DNA of 5,070 bases from Coriobacteriia bacterium. Its GTDB lineage: Bacteria > Actinomycetota > Coriobacteriia > Coriobacteriales > UBA8131. The notes beneath the pieces are model-generated. The model did not search any database, had not been told where the DNA came from, and worked only from the letters and a program-made list of their open reading frames with translations. Where the stretch lies: contig WRFC01000075.1 of the NCBI GenBank assembly GCA_009779015.1, forward strand, positions 1-5,070, given 5' to 3'. The translations under genes were made by a program, and so were the position numbers. Of the stretch, positions 1 to 5,070 are shown piece after piece (position 1 is the stretch's first letter; every line of letters starts with the position of its first letter).

Positions 1-68
1 ACTGTAGTCAAGAAACGGCTGTAGATGGGCTTGGTGCCCCTCAGCCGCTGAAAAATCCGATTCTCCAT
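1..68 (-). CDS. N-terminus of unidentified protein, coupled to upstream secreted-protein gene (partial)
   Basis: Reading leftward from 68, an ATG opens a frame that stays open for 22 codons to the window edge (begins MENRIFQRLRGTKPIYSRFL). The start lies one base after the TGA of the preceding gene (TGA-G-ATG). An AGGTGG Shine-Dalgarno at 75-80 sits inside the last codons of that gene with 6-nt spacing, so the two are probably co-transcribed and translationally coupled. The visible segment is strongly basic (R4, R8, R10, K13, R18), as expected for the cytosolic side of an N-terminal membrane anchor, but the hydrophobic part would lie outside the window. In Gram-positive surface-protein loci, sortases or signal peptidases often sit in such a position and begin this way. 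That is only a guess from context; the product is not recognised. Confidence 0.55.
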   Translation of the reverse strand, partial: MENRIFQRLRGTKPIYSRFLTT

Positions 69-69
69 C

Positions 70-1302
70 TCAGGCCACCTCATCCTCAATCAGCTCTCTG
101 GCAATCCCATCCGAGACCGCGACGGCGCTGGCCATCGCCAGGCTCATTTGGACCGTCGGCGCCAGCCGCTCCTTCAAAATAATGCGCTCTTCATAAGTCA
201 CGACCAGCACCCCCTTTTGCGCACTCAGACGCGGTTTCAGCTGAAAAGCGTAGTCGCGCCCATAGACCGCAAGGTTTTCGGGAAAGGCAAAATGCGCTTC
301 GCCGCGGCTCACGGCCAAATGCCGCCGGGCGATAGTCTGCGGTTTTGCCCCCAGCGCCACCAGCCGCACGTTCTTGCGCAAGAGCAGAAGGTAAAGCAAA
401 AGCCAGCCCAAGGCCAAAGCGGCCGCGATGCCCCCACCAAAGGCAAAGGGGAGAAGGCCCATTTTCTGGGCCGCTGGCTCGACCGGGGCCGGCAGCGGGG
501 CGGCCGGTGGCACCGGAACGGCCGGGGCCGGAGCGGCCAAAGGCGGCGCGGCAGGTACCGGTACCGCCGCTGCTGCTGCCTCGACCCGCTCTTGATAGGT
601 CGCGGTGACGACCAACTGGGGCACGGTCGAAGCTATCTGTCCGGCATACTTGGCCTTGACCTCATAGTGATGGAGCTCAAGGTAGCTTTCTTCGCCCCGA
701 TAGGCGCAGGTGGCCGTCCAGGCCAGCGGGCGCCCGTTATCATCGCTCTTCTCCACCGTAAAGGCCACGTCTAAAAGCTTTAGCGACTTTTCTTGCGTGG
801 CATCGATGCCGTCGGCGCTGCGCACCTCAAAGACCTGCTCGGTCGCGATCTGCCCGACCTCGTTGGAGGGCAGCCCGGTGATCACCTGGCTTCGGTCGAC
901 CTGCTGTGAGAGCGACTCGTAGACCGGGGTGACCTGGTACTCGACACGTGGGATGGCACCTGCAAAGCTGCCATCGGTGATCTGCTTTTGTTCTGGGAAG
1001 ATCTCGTCGAGGCGCGCGTAGTCTGCGGGCGACACCTCGGCATCTGACTCATAACTGGCCTCTTTCAGCGGTCGGCTGTAGGCCTTGTCCTCGACTGGCG
1101 CACTGACACCCACCAGATCGTAGGACTTGTCGTCTTTGGTCAATTGATCCGGAAAACCCGGCGCCTTCTGGCCGCTCAGGTATCTGGCCTCTTGACTGAT
1201 CGTCTGTGGCTGCTCAGCCGCCATAACCGGCATGGCAAAAGCCACGCTGAACAGTACAAATAATACTACCCCTCCGAGCGCCTTAGAAATATTTTTCAGC
1301 AT
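70..1302 (-). CDS. Secreted single-pass membrane protein with Pro/Ala stalk and cytosolic tail (function unknown)
   Basis: A 410-residue protein (numbering from the start at 1302). Residues 1-28 form a Sec signal peptide: K3, hydrophobic core about 8-26, likely cleavage after VMA28. Residues 29-241 are a putative beta-rich ectodomain with segments such as FPDQL...SYDLVGV (50-66) and VPQLVVTATYQERV (227-240). Residues 242-278 are almost entirely Ala, Pro and Val, an extended stalk. A membrane helix (about 282-308) is followed by RKNVR (309-313), so the last roughly 100 residues should be cytosolic. The frame extends 12 codons upstream to an ATG at 1338. I prefer 1302 because AGGGG lies 4 nt upstream of it, whereas the GGAGG before 1338 abuts its ATG with no spacing, and the shorter form has a normal signal-peptide n-region. 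The family is not recognised. The architecture and proximity to a vWA surface protein suggest envelope or surface-display work, as an inference. Confidence 0.85.
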   Translation of the reverse strand: MLKNISKALGGVVLFVLFSVAFAMPVMAAEQPQTISQEARYLSGQKAPGFPDQLTKDDKSYDLVGVSAPVEDKAYSRPLKEASYESDAEVSPADYARLDEIFPEQKQITDGSFAGAIPRVEYQVTPVYESLSQQVDRSQVITGLPSNEVGQIATEQVFEVRSADGIDATQEKSLKLLDVAFTVEKSDDNGRPLAWTATCAYRGEESYLELHHYEVKAKYAGQIASTVPQLVVTATYQERVEAAAAAVPVPAAPPLAAPAPAVPVPPAAPLPAPVEPAAQKMGLLPFAFGGGIAAALALGWLLLYLLLLRKNVRLVALGAKPQTIARRHLAVSRGEAHFAFPENLAVYGRDYAFQLKPRLSAQKGVLVVTYEERIILKERLAPTVQMSLAMASAVAVSDGIARELIEDEVA

Positions 1303-1346
1303 CGTTCCCCTATCATTTTCTAAGACGTACAGCTTCATCCTCCACG

Positions 1347-1368
1347 CAGCGCCCCCTTCGACGCGCTG
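1347..1368 (-). other. GC-rich hairpin in the 5' leader of the minus-strand operon
   Basis: CAGCGC (1347-1352) and GCGCTG (1363-1368) are exact inverted repeats around a 10-nt loop. In minus-strand RNA the stem ends 3 nt before a GGAGG at 1339-1343 and its loop carries a purine-rich GAAGGGG. It lies between the proposed promoter and the start codon, so it would be in the leader RNA. A 6-bp all-GC stem is stable, but no U-run follows in the transcript sense, so it is not a terminator. It may affect leader stability or ribosome access. Confidence 0.45.
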
Positions 1369-1383
1369 AGGTGCACTATCCCA

Positions 1384-1412
1384 AATTTATTATTTGTCAC
1401 CTAACCTTTCAA
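1384..1412 (-). promoter_or_regulatory. Probable sigma-A-type promoter for the minus-strand operon
   Basis: On the minus strand, TTGAAA (1412 to 1407, 5 of 6 match to the -35 consensus) is followed after exactly 17 nt by TAAATT (1389 to 1384, 4 of 6 match to the -10). Transcription would begin near 1377, giving a leader of about 75 nt to the start at 1302. A GTCACC motif (1396-1401) lies in the spacer and resembles the cores of the operator-like repeats further right, so a shared repressor could act here. Confidence 0.45.
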
Positions 1413-1444
1413 TTGGCGAAATAGTCTATACTGTTACTTGTGCA

Positions 1445-1489
1445 ATTATCACTAAGTCACTTAGTGTTGACGGTATTATTACTGAGTCA
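1445..1489. repeat. 15-bp direct repeat with 30-bp period, probable operator/iterons
   Basis: ATTATCACTAAGTCA (1445-1459) and ATTATTACTGAGTCA (1475-1489) match at 13 of 15 positions, and their starts are exactly 30 bp apart, close to three helical turns, so both sit on the same DNA face. A weaker copy at 1385-1399 (9 of 15 against the second copy, sharing the GTCA end) is in the same phase, 60 bp before the first. RHH repressors and RHH centromere-binding proteins commonly bind phased short direct repeats upstream of their own operon. That makes the two RHH products encoded just downstream the natural candidate ligands (inference). Confidence 0.6.
1450..1466. promoter_or_regulatory. Perfect 17-bp palindrome, candidate operator
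   Basis: CACTAAGT-C-ACTTAGTG is an exact inverted repeat: two 8-bp arms around a single central base at 1458. It overlaps the first 15-bp direct repeat and is followed at once by a -35-like TTGACG (1467-1472) on the plus strand. An exact 8-bp-arm palindrome in a roughly 230-bp divergent intergenic region is a strong sign of a dimeric protein-binding site. Its place between the two divergent start sites would allow control of both directions. Confidence 0.6.
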
Positions 1490-1571
1490 TGACGAGATTG
1501 CAACAACTATTCTGCTAAACGTGATTGTTTTTTAGGCCTCAGCGCCCAGAATCCGAAGGAGACGAGCAAAT

Positions 1572-1859
1572 ATGGCAGCCAAGGCGGTGGACAAGCCCGA
1601 GAAACGGGCAGAAAAGAAAGCCGAGAAAAAAGCCGATTTGACCCCAGAGCAAACAGGCCAAGTTGAGAAGAAAGAGCCTGTCCGCGAGTTCTACTCGCGC
1701 AGCTACTCGATCCGAGAAGAGCAGTACGATGATCTATTGCAGCTGGCAGCCTATAACAAGATCATGGGCCAGAAGCCGAACGACACGAACTCGATCGTTC
1801 GCGAGGCCTTAGACATGTACTTTGCCAGCCTGGGCGATGTCAAGTATTGGAGGATCTGA
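1572..1859 (+). CDS. Ribbon-helix-helix DNA-binding protein with basic N-terminal tail (RHH1)
   Basis: A 95-residue protein in two parts. Residues 1-40 are low-complexity and charged (Lys, Glu, Ala; e.g. KRAEKKAEKKA at 11-21), probably unstructured. Residues 42-86 fit the RHH fold: a beta strand SRSYSIR (42-48), helix 1 (about 49-64, QYDDLLQLAAYNKIM), and helix 2 NSIVREALDMYF (73-84) with the usual I-x-x-A-L spacing. RHH proteins act as dimers that insert the paired strand into the major groove. A disordered basic tail before an RHH domain is known from partition proteins such as ParG, but also from ordinary repressors. The start has AAGGAG at 1556-1561, 10 nt upstream, a slightly long spacing. 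Its stop codon directly abuts the next start codon, so expression is tied to RHH2. Autoregulation through the upstream repeats is likely but inferred. Confidence 0.85.
   Translation: MAAKAVDKPEKRAEKKAEKKADLTPEQTGQVEKKEPVREFYSRSYSIREEQYDDLLQLAAYNKIMGQKPNDTNSIVREALDMYFASLGDVKYWRI
1849..1859 (+). promoter_or_regulatory. Shine-Dalgarno of RHH2 inside the end of RHH1 (translational coupling)
   Basis: GGAGG at 1849-1853 is followed by ATCTGA and then the ATG at 1860, a 6-nt spacing near the optimum. The intervening bases include the stop codon of RHH1 (TGA, 1857-1859), which abuts the next start with no gap. Ribosomes finishing RHH1 can therefore restart directly on RHH2. Confidence 0.8.
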
Positions 1860-2108
1860 ATGCCGGGCAACACGCACTTCTCGTCAATCTCGGTCTCGCT
1901 GTCTGAAGAGATGCAGCGCGACCTTGATATCTATTGCGCCATCAGGCGGGTCAAAGACAAGAAGCACTACTCTCGAAGCTCGTTTATCCAGGCGCTTGTC
2001 CAAGACTTCTTGGACAAGCATCGCGCCGAGATCGACGATTACAAGAAACAGGTCTTTAAAGGCTTGGAGGGCGAGCCTGGGCATGAAGCTGATCAAAGGC
2101 ATTCCTGA
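1860..2108 (+). CDS. Second ribbon-helix-helix protein (RHH2)
   Basis: An 82-residue protein lacking the long basic N-tail of RHH1. Residues 8-14 (SSISVSL) look like the DNA-contacting strand, SEEMQRDLDIYCAIRRV (15-31) helix 1, and SRSSFIQALVQDFLDKH (38-54) helix 2, giving the standard strand-helix-helix order. The remaining residues (55-82) are highly charged and may extend helix 2 or stay flexible. RHH1 and RHH2 differ clearly in sequence, so they are not a recent duplication; they could form heterodimers or recognise different sites. The ATG follows the RHH1 stop with no gap and has its own GGAGG. Its last 26 nt overlap the start of the coiled-coil gene in another frame. The role as transcriptional regulator or DNA-segregation adaptor is inferred from the fold; the exact family is not identified. 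Confidence 0.85.
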   Translation: MPGNTHFSSISVSLSEEMQRDLDIYCAIRRVKDKKHYSRSSFIQALVQDFLDKHRAEIDDYKKQVFKGLEGEPGHEADQRHS

Positions 2109-3081
2109 AGGCTATAAGGCCTATCAGGCCAGGGCTTGGTGGGGGCGGCTGGGCGGCCGCTACAAGGCACATGAGATCCTCATCTTCAAGGGCGCGACGC
2201 GGGCGAAGCCGGGTAATGAGATGGCTGTGGCCGAGAACGCTGCGGCCGCCATCGAGTACCTCGAGTGCCTGGTGGCTTTAGGCGCCCACCCGCAGGCCAG
2301 CCCTGGCGTCGTCGAAGACGCAGAGCCATGCGCCACGGCGGGTGTAACCAAGGGCAACGACCGATCACCGGCGGCGACCGCAGCGCTGAGCCAGCAGCTG
2401 AAAGAGGCGCTCTCGACGATCGAGGGGCAGAACGCCAAGATCCAAGAGCTCTCGCGCAAGCTTTTGCAGACCGACCTGGTCAATGAAGAGAAGGCCGCCG
2501 ACGCCGAGAACGCTCAGACGCTTTTGAAAGAATACTCCGATGAGCTCGAGGCCATGGCCATGCAGCTCAATGACCTGCAAGCCGACTACATCGCGTCGAT
2601 GCTCAGCTCTTTGGAGAAGGACCAGCAGATCGAGGAGTTGAGCGGGCAGCTGAGCGAGCGGCTGAGCCAGCGGCGCCCGGCCAGCCCGGCCAGTACGGCC
2701 AGCCCGTTTGCTGCTGGCGGTGCTGCTGCTGGCGGTGCTGCTGCTGGCATGGCCGCCGCAGGCATGGCCGCCGCAGGCGCCACTGACGATAGCCTGGCCA
2801 GCCGGTCAGACTTTGGCCCGGCGCCGGCCGGCCAGCTCGTGCGCACGACCTCGGGCACGGTGCGCCTGATCCATGAGTTTCCGGAAGTCAAAAGAAGGGA
2901 CCGCATCCGTTGGTCTTTGGCGCGTGCCCGGACGTTCGGCTTTTGGGTCATCTTCGCCGCCGCCGTGATCTATGTCTTTTTAACGGTCAGCATTTTTCAG
3001 ACGATGCGCCTGGACGGCATCGACATCTTGCCCTACAGCGCGGCCGTCTTCAGCAAGATCAAAGCACTCTTCGGCTTCTAA
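2083..3081 (+). CDS. Membrane-anchored cytoplasmic coiled-coil protein (function unknown)
   Basis: A 332-residue protein. Residues 1-70 are a small basic, aromatic-containing domain (WW at 19-20) that I do not recognise. Residues about 100-197 are rich in Leu, Glu, Gln and Lys at heptad-like spacing (e.g. LSRKLLQTDL, LEKDQQIEELSGQL), a probable long coiled coil. Residues 209-233 are a Gly/Ala linker of four G-x-A-A-A units. A basic stretch KRRDRIRWSLARAR (270-283) precedes one membrane helix (about 284-306), and a 26-residue tail follows. By the positive-inside rule the N-terminal 280 residues face the cytoplasm, as for a tail-anchored protein. The frame is open back to 1822, but the ATG at 2083 is chosen because it overlaps RHH2 by only 26 nt and has GGAGG at 2066-2070 (12-nt spacing, long). 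Co-translation with two RHH proteins suggests that it tethers or senses a DNA-protein complex at the membrane (inference). Confidence 0.85.
   Translation: MKLIKGIPEGYKAYQARAWWGRLGGRYKAHEILIFKGATRAKPGNEMAVAENAAAAIEYLECLVALGAHPQASPGVVEDAEPCATAGVTKGNDRSPAATAALSQQLKEALSTIEGQNAKIQELSRKLLQTDLVNEEKAADAENAQTLLKEYSDELEAMAMQLNDLQADYIASMLSSLEKDQQIEELSGQLSERLSQRRPASPASTASPFAAGGAAAGGAAAGMAAAGMAAAGATDDSLASRSDFGPAPAGQLVRTTSGTVRLIHEFPEVKRRDRIRWSLARARTFGFWVIFAAAVIYVFLTVSIFQTMRLDGIDILPYSAAVFSKIKALFGF
2716..2775 (+). repeat. Four in-frame 15-bp tandem repeats encoding G-x-A-A-A
   Basis: Two exact copies of GGCGGTGCTGCTGCT (2716-2745) are followed by two exact copies of GGCATGGCCGCCGCA (2746-2775). All encode the pentapeptide G-(G/M)-A-A-A inside the linker between the coiled coil and the membrane helix. 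The two pairs use different codons for the same Ala run, so the array grew by at least two separate duplications. The 15-bp period keeps the frame, so copy changes would alter linker length only. Confidence 0.85.
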
Positions 3082-3193
3082 ACAAGGCGCACGGCTCTAA
3101 GCAACACAAAACACCAACTTCTATAAAGACCGTTTGATTTTGCAAGCCCCCTCGAAAATCGTTGCCATTTGGTCACCCTTTGAGCAGCCAGAG

Positions 3194-3202
3194 TGCTACA
3201 AT
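3194..3202 (+). promoter_or_regulatory. Extended -10 promoter of the vWA gene
   Basis: TGCTACAAT has the TGn extension followed by TACAAT (5 of 6 match to TATAAT). No convincing -35 lies 16-18 nt upstream (best is a CACCCT-like stretch), which extended -10 promoters tolerate. Transcription would start near 3209, giving a leader of about 38 nt. A TTGCCA at 3162-3167 resembles a -35 but is 29 nt away, too far to pair with it. Confidence 0.4.
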
Positions 3203-3206
3203 CTCT

Positions 3207-3220
3207 GATACTTGGGTATC
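3207..3220. repeat. Short inverted repeat at the expected vWA transcription start
   Basis: GATAC (3207-3211) and GTATC (3216-3220) are exact inverted repeats around TTGG. The site covers the predicted start of transcription, so it could be an operator or form a small stem at the 5' end of the mRNA that protects it. A 5-bp arm is short and may be chance. There is no T-run, so it is not a terminator. Confidence 0.3.
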
Positions 3221-3246
3221 TATATACTCTCATGCAAGGGGGCAAA

Positions 3247-5070
3247 ATGAATATTAAACGTATGAGAAAATTTTCTGTCGTTATTCTGTCTGCGATACTC
3301 GTCTCTTATTTGACTTTGAATATCGGGTTCTTGCCCGCCGTGGCGTCCGCCGCCGAGCCGAGTGTACAGCCCGAGGCCGCTATCCAGACCGCCTGGGCAA
3401 ACGCCTTTAACAAGCTGGCCGACCCCGATACCAGCGACGCGGCCGGGTACTTTAGCCCCAGCGTCATCCAGAACGGCCAGCTCTGGACAGATAAGAGCGT
3501 AAACGCCGACGAGGCGACGATCTACGACAGCTCGGGCAACGCCATCAGCAGCGTGGCCGCCGACCCGGACCAGTTCCTCATCACACTCTCTGCCCTCTCG
3601 GAGTCATATGCCGTAGACAGCGTGGTCAAACCCATCGACGCGGTCTTTGTCGTCGATATCTCGGGCAGCATGACTTATTTTCCGGACAGCGAGACCGAAG
3701 GCACGATTGGCAACCGGCGCTGCGATGCCATGGTCGATGCCCTGAACACGGCGACTGAGAAGCTGATGGAGGCCAACCCCGAGAACCGGGTCTCGGTCGT
3801 GGCTTACGGCGGCCTTTCGGGACGGCAGCCCCGGGCCTACCCGATCCTTGGCCTGGGCCATTACTCGACGGGTGACGGCAAGGGCTTTTTCTCGATCGGC
3901 GGCACGCTGGCTGCCCCGACCTTCAATGTCAACAGCACGATCACGGGCGGCCCGGCGACCTTGAACTCAGGGGTTCCGATCTCGGGCGGCACGCCCACGC
4001 AGCGTGGCATCTACGCCGGCGCCCAGATGCTCATGAACAACGCCGATACGACCTACACGGACCCCAGCACCGGCCAGACCGTGACCCGCCAGCCGGTCAT
4101 GATTCTGATGACCGACGGCGAGCCGACCTTCGGCTGGAATGACTATAAGACTGCCGGCGTTACTTCTCCCGGTGATTACACGTTACAGAACCAGGACTGG
4201 GGGGATGCGTTGACCCCGGACATGGGCATCGACATCTTGACTGTGGCCACCGCCGCGTACTGGAAGCAAGAAGTGCGCGACCATTACTACGGCTCTGACC
4301 TGAACGGCCAGGTCCAGTACTACACGATTGGCATGTTTGTGAACAATACGCACACGATCTCGGTGCTTGACCCCAGCAACGCCAATGGCGCGCCGCTAAA
4401 CGAACAGGATCTGGGCGGCACAACGTATAATATGGCTGATATTTTGAATGATTTTACGACGACCGGGAGCATGCAGTTTCCGGCGTTGGATATGAAGCTG
4501 GGCGGGGTGATATCGACGACGCGCACGCTGACGCCCGTGATTACCAATGACGGCGACTATGTGACGAGCTGCCTGTACAGCGACGGCTATTTTCAGGCTG
4601 ATAATGCGGCGGACCTGGAGAAGGTCTTTGAGAGCATCACCTCGCAGATGGTCACCCATGGCGGCTATATCACGGACATCGGCTCGGGCGACCCCAATTT
4701 CTCGGGCTACCTGACCTTTTCGGACGTGATTGGGCAGTACATGGAGTTCAAGTCGTTTCAGGGGCTTTGGTTTGAGGACACCCATTATGACGGGCAGGCC
4801 TTTGCCCAGGACATTTGCAGCCAGGGCACGGCCAGCCCGAACTGGAACAGCTTTATTGACAACCTGGCCAAGCAGATGACGGGCGATGCGGTGCCGGTGG
4901 ACAACGCCACGGCAGCGGCCGTGGTGGAATCGAGCATCGCCGGCGGCAGCCTTTATTACAACAGCCCGAGCGACTATCAGAACCAGGTCAAATGGTATGC
5001 CGACAACGAGAAGAACTACGCCGGCCCCTACTTTGAGCCGGACGGGTCGCTGGCACCGGTGCCGGCTGAC
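3247..5070 (+). CDS. Secreted von Willebrand factor A domain surface protein (C-terminus beyond window)
   Basis: 608 codons are visible with no stop. Residues 1-35 are a Sec signal peptide (KRMRK n-region, core about 9-33, cleavage after ASA35). GQLWTDKSV (77-85) and FLITLSALS (110-118) are motifs that precede the vWA domain in many Gram-positive surface proteins. The metal-binding MIDAS site is complete: DISGS (D137, S139, S141), T249 in SGGTPTQRG, and D290 in MTDGEPT. The vWA region runs to about 466, longer than a plain domain, with an insertion between D137 and T249. GYLTFSDVIGQYMEFK (486-501) matches the segment that follows vWA in these proteins. Such proteins usually continue into Cna-B-type repeats and a sortase signal and act as adhesins or pilus tips; that part is not visible here. 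The start has AAGGGGG (3236-3242) just upstream. It is probably transcribed from its own promoter in the 165-nt gap. Confidence 0.93.
   Translation, partial: MNIKRMRKFSVVILSAILVSYLTLNIGFLPAVASAAEPSVQPEAAIQTAWANAFNKLADPDTSDAAGYFSPSVIQNGQLWTDKSVNADEATIYDSSGNAISSVAADPDQFLITLSALSESYAVDSVVKPIDAVFVVDISGSMTYFPDSETEGTIGNRRCDAMVDALNTATEKLMEANPENRVSVVAYGGLSGRQPRAYPILGLGHYSTGDGKGFFSIGGTLAAPTFNVNSTITGGPATLNSGVPISGGTPTQRGIYAGAQMLMNNADTTYTDPSTGQTVTRQPVMILMTDGEPTFGWNDYKTAGVTSPGDYTLQNQDWGDALTPDMGIDILTVATAAYWKQEVRDHYYGSDLNGQVQYYTIGMFVNNTHTISVLDPSNANGAPLNEQDLGGTTYNMADILNDFTTTGSMQFPALDMKLGGVISTTRTLTPVITNDGDYVTSCLYSDGYFQADNAADLEKVFESITSQMVTHGGYITDIGSGDPNFSGYLTFSDVIGQYMEFKSFQGLWFEDTHYDGQAFAQDICSQGTASPNWNSFIDNLAKQMTGDAVPVDNATAAAVVESSIAGGSLYYNSPSDYQNQVKWYADNEKNYAGPYFEPDGSLAPVPAD

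Larger units (their letters stand above)
3146..3243 (+). promoter_or_regulatory. Possible anti-Shine-Dalgarno segment before the vWA gene
   Basis: GCCCCCT (3146-3152) is exactly complementary to AGGGGGC (3237-3243), which contains the ribosome-binding site of the vWA gene. In RNA that reads through from the upstream operon, the two could pair across about 84 nt and hide the site. RNA starting at the proposed promoter (3194-3202) lacks the first segment and would stay open. The pairing is 7 bp and nearly all GC. No protein or ligand is implied, and chance complementarity is possible. Confidence 0.25.

Noticed and set aside
148..774. Plus-strand 208-codon open frame opposite the membrane-protein gene
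   Set aside because: It is the complement of a well-formed secreted protein with signal peptide, stalk and membrane helix. Its own translation is Arg/Gly/His-rich with no domain pattern, as expected of an antisense shadow in GC-rich DNA.
1298..1318. Six-codon leader peptide (MIGERC) overlapping the start at 1302
   Set aside because: The frame exists on the minus strand and its stop overlaps the ATG, but it has no proper ribosome-binding site and such short frames are common by chance.
1467..1495. Plus-strand promoter with TTGACG as -35
   Set aside because: TTGACG (1467-1472) is a good -35, but the sequences 16-18 nt downstream (ATGACG, TGACGA, GACGAG) are poor -10 elements. Other -10-like boxes (TATACT 1427-1432, TATTAT 1474-1479, TATTCT 1508-1513) lack a matching -35. 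The RHH operon must have a promoter in this region, but I cannot assign it.
1822..2082. Longer start for the coiled-coil gene
   Set aside because: The extension would run through all of RHH2 in another frame, reads as Ser/Arg/Thr-rich shadow sequence, and has no good Shine-Dalgarno. The ATG at 2083 gives a normal short operon overlap.
2586..2951. Minus-strand frame with an Ala/Pro-rich repeat protein
   Set aside because: It is the reverse reading of the G-x-A-A-A array in the coiled-coil gene, with no ribosome-binding site or independent support.
3082..3160. Terminator after the coiled-coil gene
   Set aside because: The only inverted repeat is GATTTT...AAAATC (3136-3160), an AT-rich 6-bp stem with a 13-nt loop and no T-run following. 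This is not a convincing intrinsic terminator.
3223..3228. TATACT as the vWA -10 element
   Set aside because: Transcription would start near 3235, leaving almost no leader ahead of the Shine-Dalgarno, and no -35 is present at the right distance. TGCTACAAT at 3194-3202 is better placed.
4396..4785. Minus-strand 129-codon frame within the vWA gene
   Set aside because: The plus frame encodes clear vWA and post-vWA motifs across the same bases; the antisense product shows no recognisable features.

Overview
The window looks like a surface-protein locus from a Gram-positive anaerobe with fairly high coding GC, a Bacillota of the Clostridia kind or a Coriobacteriia-type actinobacterium. The clues are purine-rich Shine-Dalgarno sites, Sec signal peptides ending in small residues, and a large secreted von Willebrand factor A (vWA) protein carrying motifs typical of Gram-positive surface vWA proteins. 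Genus and replicon (chromosome, plasmid or integrated element) cannot be told from this sequence alone.

Layout. Positions 1-1302, minus strand: two tightly coupled genes. The second is only an N-terminus (68 to 1, running off the left edge). The first (1302 to 70) encodes a secreted, single-pass membrane protein with a Pro/Ala stalk and a cytosolic tail. Positions 1303-1571: an AT-rich divergent control region holding a likely minus-strand promoter, a GC-rich 5'-UTR hairpin, a perfect 17-bp palindrome and a 15-bp direct repeat spaced exactly 30 bp. Positions 1572-3081, plus strand: a compact operon of two small ribbon-helix-helix (RHH) proteins and a cytoplasmic coiled-coil protein anchored by one C-terminal membrane helix. 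RHH1 stops and RHH2 starts with no gap, and RHH2 overlaps the coiled-coil gene by 26 nt. Positions 3082-3246: an intergenic region with an extended -10 promoter, a short inverted repeat and a possible anti-Shine-Dalgarno segment. Positions 3247-5070: the first 608 codons of the vWA surface protein, open at the right edge.

How the genes may work together. The minus-strand pair and the vWA protein look like envelope or surface-display components. The central operon is different in kind: two DNA-binding-type proteins translated together with a membrane-tethered coiled coil, downstream of helically phased repeats. This fits either a membrane-linked transcriptional control module for the flanking surface genes or a DNA anchoring/segregation cassette. 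It is the most interesting candidate in the window. Its function is inference: no ATPase or GTPase partner is visible here, and the coiled-coil protein matches no family I recognise.
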